A DNA stretch of 64,000 nt from contig NZ_JBGUAZ010000003.1 in the NCBI RefSeq assembly GCF_041821085.1, positions 434,001 through 498,000 of the forward strand, read 5' to 3'. The notes under the pieces are model-generated. The model was not told where the DNA came from. It searched no databases and was given only the letters and a program-made list of their open reading frames with translations. Source of the DNA: Natrinema sp. HArc-T2 (GTDB taxonomy: Archaea; Halobacteriota; Halobacteria; Halobacteriales; Natrialbaceae). Shown piece by piece: positions 7,757 to 16,626 of this stretch. Numbering within the stretch: the first letter of the stretch is position 1; every line of letters begins with the position of its first letter. Made by a program: the position numbers and the translations under genes.

Positions 7757-8353
7757 ATGAGCGAAGCCGATGGCGACGAGATGGACGTTCGGCGCGCGGT
7801 CGTGTTGGATTACCTCGCACACGGGCTGTCTGACGACGGTCGACCGCAGTACGCGAAGTCACCGGCAGGGTACGCTGTCGGCATCGAAGACTTCCAACTC
7901 TATCAGGTCGCGTTCGACGAGGACGAACGGCTCACGATCGGCAGCGAGGTCGTCGTCAAACCTCCCGTCGAACGCGAGGTCGTCACCGAAGCCCACCGCG
8001 TCGAGTACGACGACCTCTCCTCGGGTGCCCAGTCGGAACTCGAGTACGTCGTCGCCGACCTCGTCGAGGAGTACGAAGCGCGCTTCGTCGACTTCTACAA
8101 CGACGCCCAGCCGATCACACTGCGGCTCCACCAGCTGAACCTGCTGCCGGGGATCGGGAAGAAACTTCGCAACAGCATCCTCGATGAGCGAAAGCGCAAG
8201 CCCTTCGAGAGCTTCGAGGAACTGTCCGAACGGGTCTCCGGGCTCCACGATCCCGACGAGATCTTAGTCGAGCGGATTCTCGAGGAACTGCGCGACGACG
8301 ATCTGAAGTACCAGACCTTCGTGGGTCGGCGCGAACAGGAACAGAACCAGTAA
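7757..8353 (+). CDS. DUF655 family nucleic-acid-binding protein
   Basis: A 198-residue protein of the archaeal DUF655 family. The N-terminal ~90 residues form an OB-like strand-rich part; the C-terminal part carries a helix-hairpin-helix motif, LPGIGKKLRNSILDERKRK (about residues 132-150), which normally binds nucleic acid backbone. The family sits next to L21e, rpoF and ksgA throughout euryarchaea, implying an RNA or ribosome role that has not been defined. The ATG at 7757 is supported by the TATA box 29 bases upstream. Confidence 0.92.
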   Translation: MSEADGDEMDVRRAVVLDYLAHGLSDDGRPQYAKSPAGYAVGIEDFQLYQVAFDEDERLTIGSEVVVKPPVEREVVTEAHRVEYDDLSSGAQSELEYVVADLVEEYEARFVDFYNDAQPITLRLHQLNLLPGIGKKLRNSILDERKRKPFESFEELSERVSGLHDPDEILVERILEELRDDDLKYQTFVGRREQEQNQ

Positions 8354-8427
8354 CCGGCAGGTGTAGGCGGTCGGTTTCTCGCGGCCAAGACAGTGCGTTT
8401 ACACCGCTTCTCGTCATAGCGACGGCA

Positions 8428-9267
8428 ATGAGAGATCCAGACGCACTGATCGCCCGGGCAGGGGTCCGCGGCGATCCGGATCGCGACCAGCACTTCCTCG
8501 TCGACGATCGCGTCCTCGACCGACTGCCGACTTACCTTACGGAGATCGACGCCGACACGGGCCACCTCCTCGAGATCGGCGGTGGAACGGGCGTACTGAC
8601 CGATCGGTTGCTCGCAGTCGGCGACGAGGTAACTGTCGTCGAACGCGATCCCGATCTCGCCGCGTTCCTGCGCGAGGAGTTCGCCGACGAGATCGCAGCC
8701 GGCGGCCTAACCGTCATCGAAGGCGACGCTCTCGAGGTCGACCTGCCCGACTTTACGGCGTCAGTGTCGAACCTCCCCTACGGCGTCTCGAGCGAAATCG
8801 CCTTCCGGCTGTTTCCCAAGGGGAAGCCGCTCGTTTTGATGTTCCAGCAGGAGTTCGCCGAACGGATGGTCGCCGACTCCGGGACGAGTGAATATGGCCG
8901 ACTCTCGGTCTCGAGCCAGCACTATGCGGAGATCGAACTCGTCGAGTCGGTTCCGAAGGAGGCGTTTTCGCCGCCACCGGCGGTTCAGAGCGCGGTGATT
9001 CGCGCGATTCCGCGCGAGCCCGACTACGAGGTCGACGACGAGGAGTTCTTCCTGCGGTTCGTCAAGGCGCTGTTCACCCAGCGCCGGAAGACGATCCGGA
9101 ACGCGATCCGGAACACGGCGCACATCTCGAGGCTCGCAGAACCGGACGCAGTCGTCGACGCGGCTGATGAGGACGTCTTGCAAAAGCGCGCCGGCGCGAT
9201 GGCCCCGACCGAGTTCGCCGCGCTGGCCCAGGTCGCGTGGGAGGTCGGCGAGCCCGACGACGACTGA
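8428..9267 (+). CDS. ksgA: 16S rRNA dimethyladenosine transferase KsgA/RsmA
   Basis: A 279-residue SAM-dependent methyltransferase that dimethylates two adjacent adenosines near the 3' end of 16S rRNA during late small-subunit assembly. Motifs seen: DQHFLVDDRVLDRL at the N-terminus, the SAM loop EIGGGTGVLTDRLL, the acidic VVERDPDLA, and the catalytic SNLPYGVSSEI. The C-terminal helical domain is present (LFTQRRKTIRNAIRNT). Length is normal. It follows the DUF655 gene by 74 bases in the same direction. Confidence 0.96.
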   Translation: MRDPDALIARAGVRGDPDRDQHFLVDDRVLDRLPTYLTEIDADTGHLLEIGGGTGVLTDRLLAVGDEVTVVERDPDLAAFLREEFADEIAAGGLTVIEGDALEVDLPDFTASVSNLPYGVSSEIAFRLFPKGKPLVLMFQQEFAERMVADSGTSEYGRLSVSSQHYAEIELVESVPKEAFSPPPAVQSAVIRAIPREPDYEVDDEEFFLRFVKALFTQRRKTIRNAIRNTAHISRLAEPDAVVDAADEDVLQKRAGAMAPTEFAALAQVAWEVGEPDDD

Positions 9268-9347
9268 TCGAGTGACGGCTCGAGCCGGACGGGTCCAACC
9301 AACGGATACTCAAAGCTGCGCGGACGACAGATCGGAGAGATGAACGC

Positions 9348-10502
9348 ATGGTCGGACTACTGACCGGGCTCGAGTGGCTGTCGGAAGCGGCTTCGACGAC
9401 CGAGCTCAAACTTGCAGCTTCTCTCGTGGCGGTCGCGCTCGTGGTCGCCGTGCTGTTCTCTTACCGGCGGCTCCACGCGTGGATCGCCGAGCGGGCGCGA
9501 CCGCTGTACGCTGACATCGTCTCGATGTCGTTGCTCATCGCGGCCTGCCTAGTGAGTCTCACCGTTGTAACGGGTGTCTGGGGGCGCACGGACGAGGTTC
9601 AACAGCTCTCGACGAATCTCGGACTCGCCAGTGACGATGTCGCGCGCGCTATCGTCTCGTTTCTCCTGTTGGTCGTGACGGTCATCGTCACTCGATTCGT
9701 CAGCCGGGTGATCGAGGAGGTCTTCAACTCCTCTTCGGCCGTGACGGCCCACCAACGGAAGGTAACACATCGGCTGTCACAGGTACTCATCTGGACGGGG
9801 TCGCTGGTCGTCGTGTTGGGTATCTGGATCGAGGATCTCGGCAGCCTCCTCGTCGGGGCCGGGTTCCTCGGGATCGTGCTCGGGATGGCCGCCCGCCAGA
9901 CCCTCGGAACCGTGCTCGCGGGCTTCGTCCTGATGTTCGCCCGCCCGTTCGAGATCGGCGACTGGATCGAAGTCGAGGGCGACGAGGGCGTCGTCACCGA
10001 CATTTCGATCGTCAACACACAGGTCCGGTCGTTCGACGGCGAGTACGTCATGATCCCAAACGACGTCATCGCCTCGGGCACGGTGACCAATCGCTCGAAG
10101 CGAGGACGACTGCGACTCGAGGTCGAGGTCGGGGTCGATTACGAGACCGACATCGACCGGGCTGTCGACCTCGCAAAAACGGCGATCGACGACGTCGACG
10201 AAGCGTTGGCGACACCGGCTCCACGGGTGGTCGGCAAGTCGTTCGGCGATTCCGCCGTCGTGTTCGGTGTTCGGTTCTGGATCGATAACCCGAGTGCCAG
10301 ACGATACTGGAACGCCCGAACCGCTGCGATCAGTGCGATCAAGGAGACGTTCGAAGCCGAAGGCATCAAGATTCCGTACCCACAGCGTGAACTCACCGGT
10401 CGACCCGAAGCTGGTGGCTTTCGGGTTGCCGACGAGCGTGAAACGGTGTCTGCCGAGGAATCCAGTGACCACCGCATGACGACGACACCGGAGGAACAAT
10501 AA
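9348..10502 (+). CDS. MscS family mechanosensitive channel
   Basis: A 384-residue membrane protein with four N-terminal hydrophobic helices and the MscS pore helix and beta domain: GIVLGMAARQTLGTVLAGFVL, then FARPFEIGDWIEVEGDEG and FDGEYVMIPNDVIASGTVTNRS. MscS channels open under membrane tension to release solutes on hypo-osmotic shock, an obvious need for a halophile. The stop is 1 base before the ATG of the HemK2-type gene, so the two are coupled although unrelated in function; other haloarchaea share this neighbourhood. Confidence 0.92.
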   Translation: MVGLLTGLEWLSEAASTTELKLAASLVAVALVVAVLFSYRRLHAWIAERARPLYADIVSMSLLIAACLVSLTVVTGVWGRTDEVQQLSTNLGLASDDVARAIVSFLLLVVTVIVTRFVSRVIEEVFNSSSAVTAHQRKVTHRLSQVLIWTGSLVVVLGIWIEDLGSLLVGAGFLGIVLGMAARQTLGTVLAGFVLMFARPFEIGDWIEVEGDEGVVTDISIVNTQVRSFDGEYVMIPNDVIASGTVTNRSKRGRLRLEVEVGVDYETDIDRAVDLAKTAIDDVDEALATPAPRVVGKSFGDSAVVFGVRFWIDNPSARRYWNARTAAISAIKETFEAEGIKIPYPQRELTGRPEAGGFRVADERETVSAEESSDHRMTTTPEEQ

Positions 10503-10503
10503 C

Positions 10504-11076
10504 ATGGGACTCGAGGACCGACGCGAGCAAGAACCGGACGTCTACCAACCCGCCGAGGACTCTCAGCTGTTAGCCGAGACAGCCACTGACCGTCTCACGG
10601 GTGACGAACTCGTCCTCGAGGTCGGCACCGGCTCGGGCTACATCGCCGGACAGATCGCCGACGAGACGGGGGCGCGTGTGATCGCGTCGGATCTGAACCC
10701 GCACGCGGTCCGCCAAGCTCGAGCCCCGAACGTCGAGACGGTGCGGGCGGATCTAGTTGCCCCGTTTCAGGATGGCGTGTTCGACGCGGTCGCGTTCAAC
10801 CCGCCGTACCTGCCGACCGACCCCGAAAACGAGTGGGACGACTGGATGGAACACGCGCTCTCGGGCGGTGAGGATGGTCGGGCCGTCATCGACCCGTTCC
10901 TATCGTCTGTCGGTCGCGTGCTCGCGCCCGACGGCGTCGTCTATCTGCTCGTGAGCAGCCTAACGGGGGTCGACGACGTCGTCGAACGGGCCGGTGAGGA
11001 AGGCTTTAGCGCGGTTGCCGTCGCCGACGAGTCGTTTCCTTTCGAGACGCTGACCGTGCTCGAGTTGCTTCCGTAA
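10504..11076 (+). CDS. HemK2/MTQ2-type protein methyltransferase
   Basis: A 190-residue Rossmann methyltransferase with SAM motif EVGTGSGYIAGQIA, acidic ASDLNPHAV and the signature FNPPYLPT that binds the amide of a glutamine, asparagine or lysine substrate. The YQPAEDS(Q)L N-terminus is typical of the archaeal/eukaryotic HemK2 (MTQ2) group, which methylates the glutamine of the release factor GGQ motif and lysines on other proteins. The gene starts one base after the mscS stop. Confidence 0.9.
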   Translation: MGLEDRREQEPDVYQPAEDSQLLAETATDRLTGDELVLEVGTGSGYIAGQIADETGARVIASDLNPHAVRQARAPNVETVRADLVAPFQDGVFDAVAFNPPYLPTDPENEWDDWMEHALSGGEDGRAVIDPFLSSVGRVLAPDGVVYLLVSSLTGVDDVVERAGEEGFSAVAVADESFPFETLTVLELLP

Positions 11077-11096
11077 TCCGCATCATTTCATCCGAA

Positions 11097-11105
11097 AATA
11101 CTTAT
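11097..11105 (+). promoter_or_regulatory. Promoter box for the PQQ lipoprotein gene
   Basis: ATACTTATT lies about 27 bases before the ATG at 11128, the leaderless spacing. Confidence 0.5.
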
Positions 11106-11127
11106 TGGATGTCTGACCGCTACTGGA

Positions 11128-12336
11128 ATGATGCCCTCCACGAGACGGACACTGTTGACGACCGTCGGTGCGGCGAGCGTCGCCCTCGCGGGGTGTTCGA
11201 TGCCCTCACGGTTCTCGGAGCCCGACGACCCGCCGCCCTCCGGTGTCGCCGAGTTACCTGATCCCGACGGCCACGTCGCTGGCGCGAACGGTGACTGGTC
11301 GACGTTCGGCTGCAACGCGGCCAACACCCGCGAGATCGCGGATGGAAAGGCACCCGTCGACGGCGTCACCGAACGTTGGCGAGTCGAGGTGACGCAACTC
11401 TCCTATCAGGAACCCGTCGTCGCTGATGGACACGTCTACTACGTTGACCACCGCACCCTTCGGGTCTTCGACGCGACCGACGGGACGGAACTGTGGTCGC
11501 TCGAGGACGTTCGTACGCCGCCGTTGCTCTGGGATGGGATCGCCTATGTAGCTACCGTCGGGGCGCTCCACGCACTCGAGGCTGACACTGGGAACCCGGT
11601 GTGGGACCGCGAGTTCGAGGCCCCTGGTTCGGTGACGACGCCGGGGACCTACGCCGGTCGCCGACTGGTCTTCGGGATTGGAGAGCAGGTGATCGCGCTC
11701 GATCCAGCCGACGGATCCATCGAGTGGCGACGCGATGTCTTCGGTCAGGTACTCGATCACGTCGCCGTCTTCAAGGGATATTGGTACGTCATCGCGACCG
11801 AGGCTGGGGAAGTCTACTTGCTCGATAGGGATGGGATCGGTGGGCGGCGGTGGCAACTGCCCGCAGCACCGACGGCTCCGCCCAGCGCCGATTCGGATTC
11901 GGTCTATGTCACGTGCCGGGACGGAACGACGTACGCCCTGATGGATGACGGGCTCTCGAGTCCGGGGATCAACTGGACCGCCGATACCGGCGGGGTCGAA
12001 CGTGGGATCGGTGTGGTGGATGGGCTCGTCCTCGTCGCGAACGGTGGCAGGCTTCATGCCATCGATTCGGAATCCGGCGATCGACGCTGGGAGTCCGCGG
12101 TCGGCGACTGGCAACAAACGGCCCCGGCAGCCGGTCGTGACACGGTTTTCGTCGGTGGTGACCGCCTTTGGGCGTTCGATCCAATCCCCAGCAACAGCCT
12201 GGGTCGCGGACCTGCCGTCCGGTTCGAACAGGAGTTCGCGGGGCGGGTTGGCCCTGGCCCGGTTCTAGACGACGGCACACTCTACGTCGTCGCGCACGTC
12301 GACGATGAAACGTACGCGTTGCTGGCCCTCGAGTGA
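11128..12336 (+). CDS. Tat-exported PQQ-like beta-propeller lipoprotein
   Basis: A 402-residue exported protein. The N-terminus has a twin-arginine signal (TRRTLLTTVG) and a lipobox ending LAGC, so it is probably lipid-anchored outside the membrane. The rest is built of repeated beta-propeller blades with the PQQ-repeat signature (DATDGTELWSLE, EADTGNPVWDREF, DPADGSIEWRRDVF, DSESGDRRWESAV). Such propellers in haloarchaea usually lack the cofactor and act as binding platforms. No partner gene is adjacent. A second ATG at 11131 is equally possible as the start. Confidence 0.88.
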   Translation: MMPSTRRTLLTTVGAASVALAGCSMPSRFSEPDDPPPSGVAELPDPDGHVAGANGDWSTFGCNAANTREIADGKAPVDGVTERWRVEVTQLSYQEPVVADGHVYYVDHRTLRVFDATDGTELWSLEDVRTPPLLWDGIAYVATVGALHALEADTGNPVWDREFEAPGSVTTPGTYAGRRLVFGIGEQVIALDPADGSIEWRRDVFGQVLDHVAVFKGYWYVIATEAGEVYLLDRDGIGGRRWQLPAAPTAPPSADSDSVYVTCRDGTTYALMDDGLSSPGINWTADTGGVERGIGVVDGLVLVANGGRLHAIDSESGDRRWESAVGDWQQTAPAAGRDTVFVGGDRLWAFDPIPSNSLGRGPAVRFEQEFAGRVGPGPVLDDGTLYVVAHVDDETYALLALE

Positions 12337-12462
12337 CGGCCCGCACTTGTGTGTCATGCGGCCACGTTTGGGTTTTCTCGATGGGGATCGAACTCTCCGA
12401 GTGACCGACCGCGAAACCACGAAACCCGCAAGAATTACTGCAGTGTATTACATTGGATGGAA

Positions 12463-12470
12463 AATATTAA
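12463..12470 (+). promoter_or_regulatory. TATA box of the metE pair
   Basis: AATATTAA is centred about 32 bases before the ATG at 12499 in an otherwise GC-rich region. Confidence 0.5.
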
Positions 12471-12498
12471 GCGTCGGTATAGCCTAGCCGGGTGTACG

Positions 12499-13503
12499 AT
12501 GACTGAGTACGTTTCGACCACGCCGGGGCTGTATCCGCTTCCGGACTGGGCGAAAGACGATCTCTCGGACCTCAAAGGCCATCAGAAACACGACCTCATC
12601 AGCGGCGATGAGGGCGAGGAGATCACCGCGGTCTACGAGCAGGCCCGCGAAGAAGTGATCGGCGTCCAGCAAGACGCCGGCCTCGACCGCATCGTCGAAG
12701 GCCAACTGCGGTGGGACGACATGCTCGCCCACCCGCTTGCAGTCGCCGACGCCGTCGAAACGCGCGGGATCGTCCGCTACTACGACAACAACAACTTCTA
12801 TCGAGAGCCCGTCGTCACTGCCGACCTCGCAGCCACCGGTGACGTCGCCTCGGAACTCGAGGCCGCCGCCGACCTGACCGACGGCGACGATCTGCAGGCC
12901 GTCCTCCCCGGCCCGTACTCGCTTGCCGACCTCGCGACCGACGAACACTACGGCGACGAGGCCGACTTCCTCGCGGCGATCGCCGACTTCCTCGCCGACG
13001 AGGCCGACGCCTTCCCCGCCGTCGAGACGCTGTTCCTGCTCGAGCCCTCGCTGGTCGAGAACGCACCCGACGACGGCGAAGACGAACGCGCGAGCGAGGC
13101 GATCGATCAGGTCGCCAACGCCGTCGACGCCGACGTCGTCGTCCAGCCCTACTGGGGCGCACTCGAGGAGAAGGTCTACGCACACCTGCTCGATGCCGAT
13201 ATCGACGCCGTCGGCTTCGACTTCGTTGCGAATCAAGACGACAACCTCTACAACATCCAGGAGTACGGCACGACCGACGACGTCGCGCTTGGGCTCGCTG
13301 ACGGCCAGAACACGCTGGTCGAAGACCCCGAAGCGATCCGTGACCGCGTCGAGTGGGTCGAAGGCCAACTGCAGACGGCCGACTTCGAGACGGTCTATCT
13401 GACGACGAATACGGAGACGTTCTACCTGCCGTATGCAAAGTACGTCGAGAAACTCGAGGTCCTTGCCGAAGCCGCAGACCTCGCAGAGGTGACAGCAGCA
13501 TGA
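12499..13503 (+). CDS. MetE-like TIM-barrel protein lacking zinc ligands
   Basis: A 334-residue acidic protein of the UROD/MetE-like superfamily. It starts MTEYVSTTPGLYPLPDW and contains VEGQLRWDDM, VLPGPYSLADL and FLLEPSLV, which align in order with motifs of the next gene (VDGEMRRTEM, ITGPYTLASW, IDEPAL). It has no cysteine, and the regions corresponding to the His-x-Cys and C-terminal Cys ligands read QPYWGALEE and TNTETFYLP, so the catalytic zinc site is absent. It overlaps the next start (ATGA), so the two proteins are made together and probably form one enzyme. The role may be binding the methyl donor or a structural half; this is inference. Confidence 0.85.
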   Translation: MTEYVSTTPGLYPLPDWAKDDLSDLKGHQKHDLISGDEGEEITAVYEQAREEVIGVQQDAGLDRIVEGQLRWDDMLAHPLAVADAVETRGIVRYYDNNNFYREPVVTADLAATGDVASELEAAADLTDGDDLQAVLPGPYSLADLATDEHYGDEADFLAAIADFLADEADAFPAVETLFLLEPSLVENAPDDGEDERASEAIDQVANAVDADVVVQPYWGALEEKVYAHLLDADIDAVGFDFVANQDDNLYNIQEYGTTDDVALGLADGQNTLVEDPEAIRDRVEWVEGQLQTADFETVYLTTNTETFYLPYAKYVEKLEVLAEAADLAEVTAA

Positions 13504-14570
13504 ACGATAACAAAGATCAGTTTCGACCCGAGGATCACGAGAACGACCACTTCCTGCTGACGAGCGTCGTCGGCTCCTATCCAAAGCCCAAGTGGCTCAA
13601 CCGTGCGAAAGAGCTCTACGAGGACGACGAGGCCGACTTCGACGAGGACAACTGGCAGGAGGCGAAAGACGACGCCGCTCGCGTCATCACGAACGAACAC
13701 GAGCGTGCCGGCCTCGATACCGTCGTCGACGGCGAGATGCGCCGCACCGAGATGGTCGAGTTCTTCGCCCACCGGATCGACGGCTACGAGTTCAACGGCC
13801 CCGTCAAGGTGTGGGGACACAACTACTTCGACAAGCCAAGCGTCGTCAGCGAGGTCGAGTACGACGAGAGCTGGCTCGTCGACGAGTACAAGTTCACCGC
13901 AAGCGCCACCAACCGTCCCGTGAAGGTCCCGATCACCGGGCCCTACACGCTCGCGAGCTGGGCGTTCAACGAGGCCTACGAGGACGACGCGGACCTCGCC
14001 TACGCCCTCGCGGACCTCGTCAACGAGGAGATCGAGAAACTCGTCGACGCCGGTGCCCGCTACATCCAGATCGACGAGCCCGCACTCGCGACCACGCCCG
14101 ACGACCACGCCATCGTCGGCGAAGCCTTAGAACGGATCGTCGCCGACATCCCCGAGGAGGTCCGCATTGGACTGCACGTCTGTTACGGCGACTACTCCCG
14201 GATCTACCCCGAAATCCTCGAGTTCCCCGTCGACGAGTTTGACCTCGAACTCGCCAACGGCGACTACGAGCAACTCGACGTCTTCAAAGACCCCGAGTTC
14301 ACCGCAGACCTCGCGCTCGGCGTCACTGACGTTCACGTCGCCGAGGTCGAATCGGTCGAGCAGATCGAGGAGAACATCAAGAAGGGCCTCGAGATCGTCC
14401 CGCCGGACCAGCTGGTCGTCTCGCCGGACTGTGGCCTGAAACTGCTGCCCCGTGAGGTCGCCTACGGCAAGATGGAGAACATGGTGCAGGCGGCCCGCAA
14501 CGTCGAAGCGGACCTCGACGCGGGTAACATCGACATCGAGCGCGAGACGCCAACGCCGGCCGACGACTGA
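13500..14570 (+). CDS. metE: MetE-type methionine synthase, catalytic partner
   Basis: A 356-residue cobalamin-independent-type methionine synthase catalytic domain that transfers a methyl group to homocysteine. The zinc ligands are visible: His226 and Cys228 (GLHVCYG), Glu250 (FDLEL) and Cys311 (SPDCGLK); the homocysteine-binding IDEPAL is at 191-196. At half the length of bacterial MetE, it lacks the N-terminal barrel, which may be supplied by the upstream partner. The start codon overlaps the upstream stop. The methyl donor in haloarchaea is not settled. Confidence 0.92.
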   Translation: MNDNKDQFRPEDHENDHFLLTSVVGSYPKPKWLNRAKELYEDDEADFDEDNWQEAKDDAARVITNEHERAGLDTVVDGEMRRTEMVEFFAHRIDGYEFNGPVKVWGHNYFDKPSVVSEVEYDESWLVDEYKFTASATNRPVKVPITGPYTLASWAFNEAYEDDADLAYALADLVNEEIEKLVDAGARYIQIDEPALATTPDDHAIVGEALERIVADIPEEVRIGLHVCYGDYSRIYPEILEFPVDEFDLELANGDYEQLDVFKDPEFTADLALGVTDVHVAEVESVEQIEENIKKGLEIVPPDQLVVSPDCGLKLLPREVAYGKMENMVQAARNVEADLDAGNIDIERETPTPADD

Positions 14571-14780
14571 TCGCGGTCGCTCGACGCACGACGCTCCCGT
14601 TTCTCGTTCATTTTTCACATCAGGTTACGCACTTGGTACTCACTGCTACGACGGGTAACTATCAAACAAATTATGTCGGACGAGAGTATGGGTCCAGTAG
14701 ACATGACTACGACACGAGTGTTACCAGGTATCCCTCTTGTCCGATAACGTATACATAGCGCAAGTCCCTAGCAGTGTTCG

Positions 14781-15410
14781 ATGGCACAGTCCTCCACGAT
14801 CCGACGCGAACTACGCGACGACGTCGCCGAGCATCGCGACACAGACCACGATATCGACCCCCTGTTCGTAAACCGGTGGTCCCCGCGTGCGATGACCGGC
14901 GACCCGCTCGACGAAGCTGAGTATCTTCCGCTGTTCGAAGCCGCCCGCTGGGCACCCTCCGCGTTCAACAACCAGCACTGGCGGTTCATCTACGCGAGCC
15001 GCGAGGACGAGGAGTGGGACACCTTCGTCGACCTCCTCTCCGAAGGGAATCGAGCGTGGGCGCGCGACGCCGCCGTACTCGCCGTTATCGTCTCGAAGAC
15101 GACGTTCGACCACAACGGCGAACCGGCTCCCGTCCACTCCTTCGACACCGGTGCCGCCTGGGAAAACCTCGCCCTCGAGGGCGCACGCCGCGAGCTGGCC
15201 GTCCACGGGATGGCCGGCTTCGATTACGAACGCGCAGCCGCGGAACTCGAGGTTCCTGACGACTTCGACGTCGAAGCGATGGTCGCCATTGGCGAGCGCG
15301 CACCGCCTGAGACGCTCCCCGATGAGTTACAAGAGCGCGAACAGCCCAGCGACCGCAAGCCACTCGAGGAGATCGTCCACCGCGGCGGCTTCGAGACCGA
15401 CACAGCGTAA
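14781..15410 (+). CDS. Nitroreductase family flavoprotein
   Basis: A 209-residue protein with nitroreductase-fold motifs: FVNRWSPRAMTGDPLD near the N-terminus (FMN phosphate binding), EAARWAPSAFNNQHWRF, and a central SFDTGAAWENLALEGARRE helix. These enzymes bind FMN at a dimer interface and reduce nitro compounds, quinones or flavins using NAD(P)H. Compared with classic members the C-terminus is acidic and ends ...ETDTA. It is a single gene with no clear metabolic partner; the next gene downstream is 56 bases away in the same direction. Confidence 0.88.
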   Translation: MAQSSTIRRELRDDVAEHRDTDHDIDPLFVNRWSPRAMTGDPLDEAEYLPLFEAARWAPSAFNNQHWRFIYASREDEEWDTFVDLLSEGNRAWARDAAVLAVIVSKTTFDHNGEPAPVHSFDTGAAWENLALEGARRELAVHGMAGFDYERAAAELEVPDDFDVEAMVAIGERAPPETLPDELQEREQPSDRKPLEEIVHRGGFETDTA

Positions 15411-15466
15411 CCACCCCGGCTGTCGCACCACAAAGCGCTAACTATCGGGCCGGTGAACGCCCGCCC

Positions 15467-16609
15467 ATGACCCTCGAGGTCGGCGTGCTCGGCTACGGGT
15501 TCATGGGAAAGGCACACGCGAACGCGATGGCGCGGCTGTCGATGTTCTTTCCGGACGCGCCCGCGATCGACCGCAGCGTCCTGATCGGTCGCCACGAATC
15601 GGCGCTGGCCGACGCTGCCGACCGGCTTGGCTTCGATTCGACCGCGACTGACTGGCGTGACGTTGTCGACGATGTCGACGTCTTCTACAATCTCGGTCCG
15701 AATCACGTCCACCGCGAGCCGTCGGTCGCCGCCCTCGAGGCCGGCACACCAGTTTTCTGCGAGAAGCCGCTCGCACCGACGCTCGAAGACGCCGAAGCAA
15801 TGGCCGAGGCAGCGCGCGAGGCTGGTGACGACGTTCCGGCGGGGTGTGCGTTCAATTACCGGTTCGTCCCCGCGATCCAGTACGCCAAGGAACTGCTCGA
15901 GGCGGGCGACTTCGGCGAGATCCACCACGTCCGCGGGCGCTATCTGCAGGACTGGCTGGTCGATCCCGAGGCCCCGTGGTCGTGGCGCAACGACGCGGAA
16001 CTGGCCGGGTCGGGCGCACTTGGAGATCTCGGCGCGCACACAGTCGACCTCCTGCGGTTTCTCGTCGGGAGCGACGACCTCGCGGGAGAGATCGAACGCG
16101 TCAGCGGCCACTTGCAGACGTTCGTCGATGAGCGCCCGACGGAAGACACGGTGGACGAAGCCGATCCTGAAACCCGGCCCGTCACCGTCGACGACGCCTA
16201 CTCCGCACAGCTCGCGTTCGCAAACGGCGCGATGGGCACGCTCGAGGCCTCGCGCTTCGCGACGGGTCACAAGAACGACCATACGATCGAAATCCATGGC
16301 TCCGAAGGGAGTCTGCGGTTTTCATTAGAGCGGCTGAACGAACTCGAGGTGCTCCGCGACGGCGATCGCGGCTACGAGACGATTCTAGTCACTGACGAAG
16401 ACGACCCCTACATCGATCACTGGTGGCCGCCGGGTCATGTCATTGGGTGGGAACATCTCTTCGTCCACGAGAACTACGAGTTCTTGAGCGCCGTCGCCGA
16501 TGGCAGGGTGTACGAGCCGAACTTCGCCGACGGCCTCGCCGCCCAGCGGGTCCTCGCCGCGATCGAGGAGAGCGACGAGCGCGGTGAGTGGGTCACACTC
16601 GAGTCGTAA
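15467..16609 (+). CDS. Gfo/Idh/MocA family oxidoreductase
   Basis: A 380-residue NAD(P)-dependent dehydrogenase. The N-terminal Rossmann domain shows GVLGYGFMGKAHANAM and the family CEKPLAPT motif at about residue 100; the C-terminal alpha/beta domain begins with GCAFNYRFVPA and contains GALGDLGAHTVDLLRF, which carries the expected Asp/His catalytic region. Members oxidise sugars, inositols or related alcohols. The substrate cannot be told from sequence. It lies 56 bases after the nitroreductase gene and may be cotranscribed with it. Confidence 0.9.
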   Translation: MTLEVGVLGYGFMGKAHANAMARLSMFFPDAPAIDRSVLIGRHESALADAADRLGFDSTATDWRDVVDDVDVFYNLGPNHVHREPSVAALEAGTPVFCEKPLAPTLEDAEAMAEAAREAGDDVPAGCAFNYRFVPAIQYAKELLEAGDFGEIHHVRGRYLQDWLVDPEAPWSWRNDAELAGSGALGDLGAHTVDLLRFLVGSDDLAGEIERVSGHLQTFVDERPTEDTVDEADPETRPVTVDDAYSAQLAFANGAMGTLEASRFATGHKNDHTIEIHGSEGSLRFSLERLNELEVLRDGDRGYETILVTDEDDPYIDHWWPPGHVIGWEHLFVHENYEFLSAVADGRVYEPNFADGLAAQRVLAAIEESDERGEWVTLES

Positions 16610-16626
16610 CGTTCGACCTCGCTATC

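Noticed and set aside
12484..13584. Long minus-strand frame opposite the first metE-like gene
   Set aside because: Val/Glu/Gly-rich shadow of an acidic gene; no start signal and no domain.
14600..14780. Possible small RNA downstream of metE (T-rich and followed by an AT-rich patch)
   Set aside because: No stable fold or conserved box could be recognised by eye; more likely a terminator and the nitroreductase promoter.
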